A stretch of 34,840 nt of DNA from a virus: positions 1-34,840 of IMG/VR virus record IMGVR_UViG_3300024264_000094; one strand, written 5' to 3'. This document shows positions 1-7,406 of the stretch, piece after piece. The position numbers were made by a program, and so were the translations under genes. The notes beneath the pieces were generated by a model. It was not told where the DNA came from. It did not search any database and saw only the letters and a list, made by a program, of their open reading frames with translations. How positions within the stretch are numbered: position 1 is the first letter of the stretch; each line of letters starts with the position of its first letter.

Positions 1-150
1 AGAAAAAATAATTTATGAGTATTGATATGAACTATTATTTTACAGGTGGATTAATTATTGCATTTATAATACTAACAGTATTGGTGGCTCCAATATGAAA
101 ATATCTGACACTACATCTGTTGCTATGCCAATTAAGAACATGGTTGGTAT
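1..150. repeat. Terminal direct repeat, left copy (circular assembly overlap)
   Basis: Bases 1-150 match 34691-34840 at 149 of 150 positions. The only difference is position 24 (G) against 34714 (A). Direct end repeats of this kind are what an assembler leaves when it closes a circular or terminally redundant phage genome, and genes cross the join cleanly. A real short terminal repeat of the virion DNA cannot be excluded from sequence alone. The mismatch changes Asp4 to Asn in the 27-residue protein that starts here, which suggests population variation or a base error. Confidence 0.9.
15..98 (+). CDS. 27-aa single-span membrane peptide
   Basis: A short reading frame starting MSIDMNYYF, followed by an unbroken hydrophobic stretch (about residues 10-27) that would span the membrane once. 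The stop TGA overlaps the next start in an ATGA arrangement, which supports real coupled translation. It sits among three other small membrane or secreted proteins just before the large terminase. A second copy with Asn4 lies in the right-end repeat (34705-34788). Function is unknown; a holin-like or lysis accessory role is conceivable but not shown. Confidence 0.6.
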   Translation: MSIDMNYYFTGGLIIAFIILTVLVAPI

Positions 151-454
151 TGTAATTACAGTTGCTATGGGTGTGTTTGCTTACACAGAAGTAACTGCTA
201 GACTAACATCATTAGAGACTTCAAGAGAACTGTTTCAAAATGATTTACTTAAAAAAAGTGAACAAGTCCCTGTAGACCAAGAGCAACATTTTCTTTTAGA
301 AGACCTTTATAAGACAGTAGAGAAATTACAATCTACCCAAGAAATGAATATGACTAATAAAGTTAATATTGAGTTTTTATCTAAACAACTTGAAAAAGCG
401 TTAACTGATATTGAAGAACTTAAAGATAAAGTTAGAAAGAATGGTGGTCATTAA
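95..454 (+). CDS. Membrane-anchored coiled-coil protein (i-spanin-like topology)
   Basis: The 119-residue protein has one hydrophobic segment near the N-terminus (about residues 15-32). A long charged, Leu/Glu/Lys-rich helical region (about 35-115) follows, with heptad-like spacing. An N-terminal anchor with a roughly 80-residue coiled coil is the shape of inner-membrane spanins such as lambda Rz. It is also the shape of many uncharacterised phage envelope proteins. It shares 4 bases with the upstream peptide gene and 1 base with the downstream one. No classical outer-membrane spanin lipoprotein lies beside it, so the spanin idea rests on topology alone. Confidence 0.6.
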   Translation: MKISDTTSVAMPIKNMVGIVITVAMGVFAYTEVTARLTSLETSRELFQNDLLKKSEQVPVDQEQHFLLEDLYKTVEKLQSTQEMNMTNKVNIEFLSKQLEKALTDIEELKDKVRKNGGH

Positions 455-537
455 TGGCTTGGAGTATTTTATTTATATTTTTAATTTATACTTTTGTAAT
501 TTTATTGTTAATAAAATGGGATAATGAGGAAGTTTAA
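454..537 (+). CDS. 27-aa single-span membrane peptide
   Basis: The frame starts MAWSILFIFL, has a hydrophobic span covering residues 3-20, and ends in an acidic tail (WDNEEV). Its ATG shares one base with the preceding stop and its stop shares one base with the next ATG (TAATG on both sides). Such tight nesting argues for a real translated gene. Function is unknown; it is one of four small envelope-type genes in a row. Confidence 0.6.
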   Translation: MAWSILFIFLIYTFVILLLIKWDNEEV

Positions 538-749
538 TGGAGATTGTAGTAGCATTATTAATGATTGTTAATGGGGAAATTAAAGAACATAGAATACAAA
601 CGTCTATGTCAGAATGCTTAAAAGGCAAAAGACTTGCTATGAGAACAAATAAAAATAATAATATAGTTTATCAGTGCATAAAGTCGATGGCTGAGTTAGA
701 GTCGAACATAGATGGTAGTCAATCAATAAAAAAACTTATACTAGAATAA
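537..749 (+). CDS. Small unknown protein with SEC...YQC cysteine pattern
   Basis: The 70-residue protein begins with a short hydrophobic stretch (residues 2-12) and then a Ser-x-Ser-Glu-Cys motif followed by a Tyr-Gln-Cys about 20 residues later. The next gene repeats this arrangement (SWSEC ... YFC), so the two look like diverged tandem paralogues. The two cysteines could form a disulphide if the protein is exported. Function unknown. Both ends overlap neighbours by one base. Confidence 0.65.
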   Translation: MEIVVALLMIVNGEIKEHRIQTSMSECLKGKRLAMRTNKNNNIVYQCIKSMAELESNIDGSQSIKKLILE

Positions 750-970
750 TGAAATTTATTTTAGCTTTTTCAATTTGTTCAGCAATCTCAGGATATTGTA
801 ATAATACAATGACTATTGATAAACAATTTAACAGTTGGTCAGAATGTGTTATAGGTGGAAGTCAATTAACTATTGAATATGCAAAAAGAATGGAAAAAAA
901 GATAAATAAGGATAAACTATACATTACTTATTTTTGCAATGAAGATCACTCTAACAAAACCCCAGCTTAA
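749..970 (+). CDS. Small probably exported two-cysteine protein
   Basis: The 73-residue protein starts MKFILAFSICSAISGYC, which reads as a signal peptide or N-terminal anchor. A SWSEC motif (residues 30-34) and a YFC motif (about 60-62) follow, paralleling the gene before it. The Cys after the hydrophobic stretch has Tyr at the preceding position, so a lipobox is unlikely. Its last 32 bases overlap the start of the large terminase. Function is unknown; similar small proteins are common beside terminase genes in marine phages. Confidence 0.65.
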   Translation: MKFILAFSICSAISGYCNNTMTIDKQFNSWSECVIGGSQLTIEYAKRMEKKINKDKLYITYFCNEDHSNKTPA

Positions 971-2174
971 CGTATCATCAAGCAATTCTAGATTTAGAGT
1001 TCTAATATCAGGTCGTAGATTTGGTAAAACTTATCTCTGTATTACTGAAATGATGAAGTATGCGTCTCAACCCAATAAGAAAATCTGGTATGTTGCTCCT
1101 ACATTTAAGATGGCCAAAGAAATAGCATGGTCTAGTTTAAAAGAAATGTTGAATCAATTTAATTGGATTGAAGACATTAACGAAACTACCATGACAATAA
1201 CAGTTAAAAAATCTCATAGTAAAATATCATTAAAGGGAGCAGATAATTATGACTCATTAAGAGGTACAGGATTAGACTTTTTAATTTTAGATGAATTTGC
1301 TGATATTGATAAACGAACTTGGTTTGAAGTACTTAGAGCATCAGTTGCAGATACATTAGGTCATGTTCTTATGTGTGGTACTCCAAAAGGTTATGGTAAT
1401 TGGTCTTATGAGATGTATTTGAAAGGTAAGCAAGACAAAGAATGGGATAGTTTTCAATTCACTACATTAGATGGTGGTATGGTTAATGATAATGAAATCC
1501 AACAAGCTAGACTAGACTTAGATCAAAGAACATTTAGACAAGAATTTGAGGGTACTTTTGAAAACTATGCTGGTTCAATTTATTATAACTTTCATCCTGT
1601 TGAATCTGTTATTGAAAAATCTATTGATTGGACAAAATCATTACATATAGGAATGGACTTTAACGTATCGCCAATGTCAGCTTGTGTTAGTCAAATTGAA
1701 AAAGATAGAATTTATATTTTAGATGAAGTTATCATTTATGGAAGTAATACTGATGAGATGTGTGAAGAAATTAGAAATAGATATGGAACTAGAATGCCTA
1801 TTTTTATTTATCCTGACCCAGCTTCAAGACAAAGAAAGACTTCTGCTGGAGGTAGAACTGATTTAAGTATATTACAAAATGCTGGTTTTAATGTAAAAGT
1901 TAAACATAAGCACCCAGCTGTAAGAGATAGGATCAATGCTGTTAATTCAAAACTCAAAGACTCGCAAGGCAATAGATACATTTTTGTTAGTAAATCTTGC
2001 AAAACTTTGATAAAAGGGTTACAAAGACAAACTTACAAAGAAGACACTAACATTCCAAATAAGGAAGATGGATTTGACCATATGAACGACGCATTAGGAT
2101 ACATGATTGATTACATTAAACCTTTAGTAGTACAAACTCCAAATTCACAACCTTTAAGATGGGCAGTTAAATAA
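939..2174 (+). CDS. terL: Terminase large subunit (ATPase-nuclease)
   Basis: Motor that pumps DNA into the prohead and cuts it. Of the 411 residues, an N-terminal ATPase carries Walker A SGRRFGKT (24-31) and Walker B LDFLILDEF (112-120, with Asp118-Glu119). CGTPKG follows as the coupling motif. The RNase H-like nuclease has acidic residues Asp240 (GMDF), Asp293 (YPDP) and Asp380/Asp384 (DHMNDALGY). Length fits compact terminases. The start lies 32 bases inside the preceding gene. The next gene (portal) follows 1 base after the stop. The candidate small subunit is at the other side of the circular join (33970-34338). Confidence 0.97.
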   Translation: MKITLTKPQLNVSSSNSRFRVLISGRRFGKTYLCITEMMKYASQPNKKIWYVAPTFKMAKEIAWSSLKEMLNQFNWIEDINETTMTITVKKSHSKISLKGADNYDSLRGTGLDFLILDEFADIDKRTWFEVLRASVADTLGHVLMCGTPKGYGNWSYEMYLKGKQDKEWDSFQFTTLDGGMVNDNEIQQARLDLDQRTFRQEFEGTFENYAGSIYYNFHPVESVIEKSIDWTKSLHIGMDFNVSPMSACVSQIEKDRIYILDEVIIYGSNTDEMCEEIRNRYGTRMPIFIYPDPASRQRKTSAGGRTDLSILQNAGFNVKVKHKHPAVRDRINAVNSKLKDSQGNRYIFVSKSCKTLIKGLQRQTYKEDTNIPNKEDGFDHMNDALGYMIDYIKPLVVQTPNSQPLRWAVK

Positions 2175-2175
2175 T

Positions 2176-3588
2176 ATGGCAAAATCAGATAAAATTTACT
2201 CAGTACATAAAGATTATGAAGAATCAGTAAATAAATGGGAGTTTTATATTAGGTCATATAATGGTGGATTTGATTATAGTGCTGGTCAATATCTACATAG
2301 ATATAATTTGGAACTTGATAACGAGTATGCAAAAAGACTTGGCAACACAGCATTAGATAATCATTGTAAAAATATAGTTCAAATTTATTCATCTTTTTTA
2401 TTTAGAGTAAAACCAAGTAGAGATTTTGGAAACTTAGATAACGACCCTATGTTAGAATTATTTTTAAAAGATGCTGACTTAGATGGTAACTCTTTCAATA
2501 CAGTTATTTCACAAGCTCAAAACTTTGCATCTATTTATGGTCATACTTTCTTAATGTTAGACAAACCAAATTTTACAACACAAACAATGGCACAAGAACT
2601 TGATGCTGAAGTTAGACCTTATGTATCAATAGTAACTCCTGAAAATGTTTTTGATTGGAATTATGAAAGACAGTTAAATGGAAGATACATTTTAAACTAT
2701 ATGAAAATTAGAGAAGAAGTTGATAGTGAGGGAGGAACTTACTTTAGATTATGGTACACAGATAGAATTGAAACTGTGTATGTTAAAAGTGAATACGATG
2801 ACCCTCAAACAATAGATACTGTACCAAATCGCTTAGGTAAGATACCAGCAGTTATTTTATTCAATTCTAAATCTCATAAAAGAGGAATTGGCATGAGCGA
2901 TCTTACAGATATTGCTGATCTACAAAAGTCTATCTACAATGAATATTCTGAAATAGAACAACTTGTTAGATTAACTAACCATCCATCATTAGTTAAGACT
3001 CCAGGTGTTAATGCGTCAGCTGGTGCTGGAGCTATAATTGAGATTCCTGAAGAAATGGAACCAAACTTAAAACCTTATCTATTACAACCATCAGGTCAGA
3101 ACTTACAAGCAATCATGGATTCTATTTCAACTAAAGTAGATGCAATCAATAGAATTAGTCATGTTGGAGCAGTAAGAACTACTAAACAACAAATAGCATC
3201 AGGAATAGCTTTACAAACAGAATTTGAATTATTAAATGCTAGACTATCTGAAAAAGCAGATCACTTACAATTAGCAGAAGAACAAATATTTAAAATGTTT
3301 GCTGAGTTCCAAGGTAAAGATTTTGATGGCGAAATTAATTATCCTGATTCATTCAACATTAGAGACTACGCATCTGATCTTATGTTCTATCAACAAGCAA
3401 AAGCAATCAATGTTGGATCTCCAACTCTTAATAAAGAAATTGACAAAGAGATAGCTAGATCAATAGTAGATGATGATTCTAAATTAGGAGAAATCTTTGA
3501 TGAGATTGAAGCTAAAGCTGAAGTTGGAGAATTTACTCAGGACGAGGTTATTCAAGAGGATGAGGTTACTGCAGAACCTATACAGTAA
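2176..3588 (+). CDS. Portal protein
   Basis: The 470-residue protein directly after terL is the expected size and position for the dodecameric portal ring through which DNA enters and leaves the capsid. Visible hallmarks are the N-terminal helical region, a central segment with PENVFDW and GKIPAVILFNSK, and a long helical stem region (ADLQKSIYNEYSEIEQL onward). The C-terminal tail is acidic and Glu-rich. The family looks closest to gp6/DUF4055-type portals. The assignment rests on context and general sequence character, not on a catalytic motif. It converges with the reverse-strand island, leaving only 15 bases between stops. Confidence 0.88.
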   Translation: MAKSDKIYSVHKDYEESVNKWEFYIRSYNGGFDYSAGQYLHRYNLELDNEYAKRLGNTALDNHCKNIVQIYSSFLFRVKPSRDFGNLDNDPMLELFLKDADLDGNSFNTVISQAQNFASIYGHTFLMLDKPNFTTQTMAQELDAEVRPYVSIVTPENVFDWNYERQLNGRYILNYMKIREEVDSEGGTYFRLWYTDRIETVYVKSEYDDPQTIDTVPNRLGKIPAVILFNSKSHKRGIGMSDLTDIADLQKSIYNEYSEIEQLVRLTNHPSLVKTPGVNASAGAGAIIEIPEEMEPNLKPYLLQPSGQNLQAIMDSISTKVDAINRISHVGAVRTTKQQIASGIALQTEFELLNARLSEKADHLQLAEEQIFKMFAEFQGKDFDGEINYPDSFNIRDYASDLMFYQQAKAINVGSPTLNKEIDKEIARSIVDDDSKLGEIFDEIEAKAEVGEFTQDEVIQEDEVTAEPIQ

Positions 3589-3603
3589 CCCCTAAAATTT
3601 AAT

Positions 3604-3831
3604 TTATTTATTTTGTAGATACTTAAATGCTTGATTAGTATTTTTAAAGTTTTGACCCCAAACAGCATATTCAATATCTAAAGTTCCATCTTTATATTTA
3701 TAAACTTCAATGTTTCCTTTTTGATTATCTGTAACTTTAAAGAACTTTTCATTCTTAGTGTGAACAAGGTAAGCTATATGTTTGAAAGGTTCATTACAAA
3801 GATATGCTTTTTTAAATTTAAAATTACTCAT
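3604..3831 (-). CDS. Reverse-strand small protein of unknown function
   Basis: The 75-residue protein is rich in Lys, Phe and Tyr, with no membrane segment. It begins MSNFKFKKAYL. The start has a strong ribosome site (GGAGG, 8 bases upstream), and its ATG shares one base with the stop of the previous reverse gene. It is the last gene of a four-gene reverse cluster. The alternating hydrophobic/charged pattern suggests a small beta-rich fold. Function not recognised. Its stop lies 15 bases from the portal stop with no terminator hairpin between them. Confidence 0.75.
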   Translation of the reverse strand: MSNFKFKKAYLCNEPFKHIAYLVHTKNEKFFKVTDNQKGNIEVYKYKDGTLDIEYAVWGQNFKNTNQAFKYLQNK

Positions 3832-4076
3832 TATTTTACCTCCTTGTTAAATTCAATTTGAGAAACATGGAATACAGGATAACTTCTAAACTCAGTTTCC
3901 TTACCATCCATTACCATTCTAGAAAGTTTAACAACTGCCTTACTTCCTTTAATAACTTTAGCACCCATTTTTCTAGCTTGGTTAAAAGTACAAAATCCAC
4001 CTTGTAGATTTGTAGATTGTAACTTCTCAAGATTCTTACCTGAGAACTCTTTCTTTGTGTATATGTTGTAGTACAT
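3831..4076 (-). CDS. ArdC N-terminal-like mini-protein (possible anti-restriction)
   Basis: The 81-residue protein contains TFNQARKMGAKVIKGSKAVV (30-49) and later YPVFHVSQIE. Both follow the pattern of the ssDNA-binding N-terminal domain of ArdC-type anti-restriction proteins (DUF1738): T-x-x-Q-A-x-x-x-G-A-x-V-x-K-G, then a ...VF(N/H)V-x-Q segment. Full ArdC proteins are about 300 residues with a metallopeptidase domain, which is absent here. This would be the ssDNA-binding core standing alone. Plausible roles are protecting or coating phage DNA on entry. It lies in the reverse island with 1-base overlaps on both sides. Confidence 0.6.
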   Translation of the reverse strand: MYYNIYTKKEFSGKNLEKLQSTNLQGGFCTFNQARKMGAKVIKGSKAVVKLSRMVMDGKETEFRSYPVFHVSQIEFNKEVK

Positions 4077-4324
4077 TATGATCTCTCCTCTAATTGTTTT
4101 TCAATTTGATCAATTATTTGTCTAGCTTCTTTTCTTTCGTCTTCCATTTTTTGATCAAGTTCATTGGCTCTGTCTATTTGTGTTTTAGTCCACTCACTTG
4201 GTTTCTTTATATCTTTTGTAAGATATTTTCTAAGAGTAAGAGGTATTCTCCAAGTTGAAATTTTTACTCTATCTAAAAGTAATCTCTCTTGCTCTTTGTT
4301 AAGTGTTATAGTTATTGTTTTCAT
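4076..4324 (-). CDS. Small charged protein, possible DNA-associated
   Basis: The chosen start (MKTITITLNKEQ, 82 residues) has AGGAG 6 bases upstream. In-frame upstream codons would add 22 residues without a better ribosome site. The N-terminal beta-like strand ITITLNKEQERLLL resembles ribbon-helix-helix proteins in style. The C-terminal half is a highly charged helix (DQKMEDERKEARQIIDQIEK). An RHH-like regulator is possible but no diagnostic motif is complete. Second gene of the reverse island. Confidence 0.65.
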   Translation of the reverse strand: MKTITITLNKEQERLLLDRVKISTWRIPLTLRKYLTKDIKKPSEWTKTQIDRANELDQKMEDERKEARQIIDQIEKQLEERS

Positions 4325-4406
4325 TTTATCTCCTGTTGTTGTTTTTTTCATATACCCTACCCTCGTATTTTCCATTATTAGGATCAACAAGTAATACAGA
4401 GCATAG

Positions 4407-4574
4407 TTAGTGGTTATTTTGATATTTCATTTGCCACAACAATAATTTATTTTCTTTTTCTAACTCTTTAGCTTGTTTGTTTTGTTCTTCTATTAGTACG
4501 ACTTCTAAAGGTTCTAATTTTTCATTCTTATACTTCTCTAAAAGTTCATCCCAATACTTTTTTGATCGTATCAT
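4407..4574 (-). CDS. 55-aa coiled-coil peptide, first gene of reverse island
   Basis: The frame begins MIRSKKYWDELLEKY and continues as one long charged helix (EEQNKQAKELEKENKLLL) to the stop. GAGGAG stands 8 bases before the ATG and a TATAAT box about 30 bases before it, so it is the best-expressed candidate of the island. Such short helix-only proteins often dimerise. Function unknown. An 82-base gap separates it from the next reverse gene. Confidence 0.6.
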   Translation of the reverse strand: MIRSKKYWDELLEKYKNEKLEPLEVVLIEEQNKQAKELEKENKLLLWQMKYQNNH

Positions 4575-4749
4575 TTTTTTGCTCCTCGTTTTTTTTCATT
4601 CCCCATTATACAACATTCGGTTTTACACATCCTGTAAGTTCTAAACGATTTAGTCCAATTTGTAAAAAATGAGCCAACACTATCAATTAAAAAAAAATTA
4701 ATTTTATCTGTTGCTTGGTTTTTTTGTCTTTTAATGATATTTAAACATC
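4575..4749. other. Divergent intergenic region between reverse island and head genes
   Basis: This 175-base AT-rich stretch separates the reverse cluster from the MuF-type head gene. It contains the reverse promoter box, several A/T runs (for example near 4688-4697) and no reading frame worth calling. The downstream head gene has no obvious Shine-Dalgarno sequence, so forward transcription probably reads through from the portal side or starts here unseen. Confidence 0.5.
4605..4610 (-). promoter_or_regulatory. Promoter -10 box for the reverse-strand island
   Basis: On the reverse strand this is a perfect TATAAT, preceded by TG. The expected RNA start lies near 4598, about 24 bases before the ATG at 4574, whose ribosome site follows. 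No good -35 hexamer is visible at 16-18 bases upstream; CTTACA lies about 22 bases away. The box may depend on its TG extension or on an activator. Confidence 0.55.
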
Positions 4750-5769
4750 ATGGCTGATATTGTTGAACAAATGACAAATTATAGAATCTCTCAAATTGAG
4801 TTAGCAGAAGCAAGATACTATGAAGATTTGATTAGAGCATTAGATAAAATAGAAAAAGAAGTAATGGCCTATGTTGGAACATTACCTTTAAAAGATGGTA
4901 AGCTATTTGAACTTCAATCAGCAGTAGCTTCAAGACCTATCATTAGAGAAATTTTAGAAAGAGAATATTTAGCTTGGTCAGATACAGTTGTAAGAGAGGG
5001 TTATTCTAAACAAGCAAAAAGAATTGAAAGAGCATTTAAGACTATTGGAAGAATACCTCCTGAGTTTCAACAACTAACTAATTCTGACTTATCTGTTATA
5101 ACAAATCTTAAAAGACAATCATTTACTCAATTTAAAGATGTTGCAAATACATTTACAAGAACAATATCAGATAAGATATATCAAAGTACATTAGTTGGAA
5201 CTAACTTCACTGAACTACAAACAGAACTAAGACAAACAATTAATGGAATCTATGCAACTGCTAATGATACAGAAGTACAAAAATTAATAAATCAAATAAA
5301 GAAAGATGAAGTTAGAGTTAGAAGACTTTCAGGACCACAAAGAATATCAGTAAGAACAAAACTAGATAAAAACATTCAAACATTACAATCTAAATATGCA
5401 ACAACAAGATCAGGAGAGAACATGAAACGATATGCTGGTCAGATTCTTAATGATGGTCTTAGAGAATTTGATGCAACTCTAAATTTACATAAATCAATAG
5501 AAGCTGGTTTAACAATGTGTAAGTACTTTGGTAATATTATCCCTACAACTAGAGATCATTGTAGGCTTGTAAGAAGTGGCAAATATGATATACGAAAAGG
5601 AGGACTATTTACGATTGATGAGGTCAAATCACTTTGGACATCTAAGTCTTGGAAAGGCAAGAAGTCAGGAGATCCATTATTAGTTCGTGGTGGATACAAT
5701 TGTCGTCATCAATGGAGCTTCGTTAACCCTGATTGGTATGACGAAAGCGGAACAATAATAACTGAATAA
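4750..5769 (+). CDS. MuF-type head morphogenesis / minor capsid protein
   Basis: The 339-residue protein lies between portal and scaffold, where SPP1 gp7/MuF-family proteins are found. They enter the prohead and may be ejected with DNA. The long helical N-terminal two-thirds ends in a C-terminal block with TTRDHCR (about 272-278) and GGYNCRHQW (about 315-323), separated by the expected 30-40 residues. This is the Cys/His signature of the MuF C-terminal domain. The start ATG has no strong ribosome site, and no better in-frame alternative is seen. Confidence 0.82.
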   Translation: MADIVEQMTNYRISQIELAEARYYEDLIRALDKIEKEVMAYVGTLPLKDGKLFELQSAVASRPIIREILEREYLAWSDTVVREGYSKQAKRIERAFKTIGRIPPEFQQLTNSDLSVITNLKRQSFTQFKDVANTFTRTISDKIYQSTLVGTNFTELQTELRQTINGIYATANDTEVQKLINQIKKDEVRVRRLSGPQRISVRTKLDKNIQTLQSKYATTRSGENMKRYAGQILNDGLREFDATLNLHKSIEAGLTMCKYFGNIIPTTRDHCRLVRSGKYDIRKGGLFTIDEVKSLWTSKSWKGKKSGDPLLVRGGYNCRHQWSFVNPDWYDESGTIITE

Positions 5770-5777
5770 GGAGTAAT

Positions 5778-6482
5778 ATGTCAGAAGAAACAATCGTAGC
5801 AGAAGCTACAAACGAAAACACAGAAACAACAAATCAAGTTTCTGAACAAATAGAAGAACAAAAAACTTTCACACAAGCTCAATTAAATAGCATACTTGAA
5901 TCTAGAGTTATGGCTGAAAGAAGAAAATACGAAAAGAAAATACAAGAAGAAGAAACTCAGAAAGCTGAACTTTTAAAAGAACAGCAATTAAAAGAAGCTA
6001 AATCTAAATCTGATATTGAAAAGATAATGCAAGACCGATTATCTGAAAAGGAACAAGAAATCCAAAAGATCAAAAGTGAAATGGTAGCTGAAAAAATAGA
6101 TAAACAGATTCTTGCTGTTGCATCTAACAATAAAGCTGTCGTTCCTGAACAAATAGTATCTTTGTTAAAATCTGAACTTCAATTAGCTGATGATGGTAGA
6201 GTAGAAGTACTTGATAATAATAGAAACATCAGATATAACGAAAAAGGACAACCTTTAACTGTTGAAGATAGAGTTAAAGAGTTTTTAGATACGAACCCAC
6301 ATTTCCGTCAAGGGTCTTTGTCTGGATCAGGAAGCCAGAGCAGTATCGGTGGTAATAGCCTCAAACCTAGAAGTATAGGCGACTTGGATTTAAACAATCC
6401 TGCTGATAGAAAAGTTTACAAAGAAATGCGTAATACTAGAAGTAGTTTTAAATTAAATCCTAAATTAACAATTAACAATTAA
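5778..6482 (+). CDS. Capsid scaffolding protein
   Basis: The 234-residue, Glu/Gln/Lys-rich protein has a long coiled coil (about residues 45-115) and a Gly/Ser-rich linker near 180-190 (GSLSGSGSQSSIGG). The C-terminus is short and basic. Coiled coil plus small C-terminal capsid-binding tail, immediately upstream of the major capsid gene, is the usual scaffold layout. AAGGAG precedes the ATG at good spacing. No protease gene is visible nearby, so scaffold release without cleavage, or cleavage by another route, must be assumed. Confidence 0.85.
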   Translation: MSEETIVAEATNENTETTNQVSEQIEEQKTFTQAQLNSILESRVMAERRKYEKKIQEEETQKAELLKEQQLKEAKSKSDIEKIMQDRLSEKEQEIQKIKSEMVAEKIDKQILAVASNNKAVVPEQIVSLLKSELQLADDGRVEVLDNNRNIRYNEKGQPLTVEDRVKEFLDTNPHFRQGSLSGSGSQSSIGGNSLKPRSIGDLDLNNPADRKVYKEMRNTRSSFKLNPKLTINN

Positions 6483-6496
6483 CAATAGGTAATAAC

Positions 6497-7348
6497 ATGG
6501 CTAACGAAACAACATCGTCAACGCTATCGGAACTGTACACAGAAATTATCCAAGAAGCTATTTTTAACTTCCAAGAAACATCTGTTATGAGACCGTTGGT
6601 TACGACATACAATATCACAGGACAAGGCAAACAAATTGCAGTTCCTGTATATCCAACTATCAGTGCGGCGGCAGTAGCTGAAGCAACTGATTTATCAAAC
6701 ACAGCAATCAATCCAACTGAAGCAACTATAACTGCTTCTGAAGTTGGAGTAATGACTACATTAACTGACCTTGGTAGAGATACTGCGTCAAGAGATGTGG
6801 CGGCTGACATCGGAAAATTATTCGGTGAAGCAATTGCTAAAAAAGTAGATGCAGATTTATCAGCTCTATTCTCAGACTTTGCTGGTGGCAATGACTTGGG
6901 TGGTGCTGGTGTTGAATTAACTGCTGATCTGTTACTTCAAGCTGAAGCAACGCTAAGAACATTAAACATTCCTAGACCTTACTATGGTGTGTTTTCTCCA
7001 AAAGCAATGTTTAACTTGAAGAAAACTCTAACAGCGGCTGGTTACTCAACTGGTGCAAATGCTTTAGGACAATCTCAAGAGCAAATCCTAAGAAGTGGTT
7101 ATGCTGGAACAGTATTCGGTATTGATCTTTATGAAAATGCAAACATTGCTTCTTTTGGTAGTGATGATGCAGTAGGTGGTGTATTCCATCCTCAATCATT
7201 AGGTCTTGCTATGAAATCTGATTTCAAAATCGAGACTCAAAGAGATGCATCTTTAAGAGCAACTGAGATCGTAGGTTCAGTAACTTACGGTACAGGCATC
7301 GTTAAAGATGACTTTGGTTGTCAAGTAGTAACGGATATGGCATTTTAA
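6497..7348 (+). CDS. Major capsid protein
   Basis: The 283-residue protein follows the scaffold gene and is the best match for the HK97-fold shell subunit. It has an N-terminal helix (SELYTEIIQEAIFNF) and VPVYPTISAAAVAEATDL. A PRPYYGVFSPKAMFNLKK segment marks the A-domain core. It ends in GTGIVKDDFGC. Codon use is more GC-rich in places than its neighbours (GCG, GGC), as often seen in highly expressed capsid genes. It is followed by a stable hairpin (7361-7386). Confidence 0.88.
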   Translation: MANETTSSTLSELYTEIIQEAIFNFQETSVMRPLVTTYNITGQGKQIAVPVYPTISAAAVAEATDLSNTAINPTEATITASEVGVMTTLTDLGRDTASRDVAADIGKLFGEAIAKKVDADLSALFSDFAGGNDLGGAGVELTADLLLQAEATLRTLNIPRPYYGVFSPKAMFNLKKTLTAAGYSTGANALGQSQEQILRSGYAGTVFGIDLYENANIASFGSDDAVGGVFHPQSLGLAMKSDFKIETQRDASLRATEIVGSVTYGTGIVKDDFGCQVVTDMAF

Positions 7349-7360
7349 TTAGTGCAACTT

Positions 7361-7386
7361 TTGGTGGGCGAGCAATCGCCCATCAA
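7361..7386 (+). terminator. Stable hairpin with GNRA loop after the capsid gene
   Basis: TTGGTGGGCGA pairs with TCGCCCATCAA (11 bp, one G-U) around a GCAA tetraloop. It begins 13 bases after the capsid stop and ends 20 bases before the next ATG. No T-run follows, so a full intrinsic terminator is unlikely. A partial terminator or an RNA-stability element that keeps capsid mRNA abundant is more plausible. Confidence 0.6.
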
Positions 7387-7406
7387 TCAACTAAAGGAAT
7401 ATTATT

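Noticed and set aside
4164-4394. Forward-strand hydrophobic reading frame opposite the reverse island
   Set aside because: It lies antisense to a reverse gene with a strong ribosome site, and its hydrophobic content follows from the complementary Lys/Glu-rich codons.
6472-6891. 139-codon reverse-strand frame over the capsid gene start
   Set aside because: Antisense shadow of the major capsid gene, with no start signal and low-complexity Ala/Ser/Val content.
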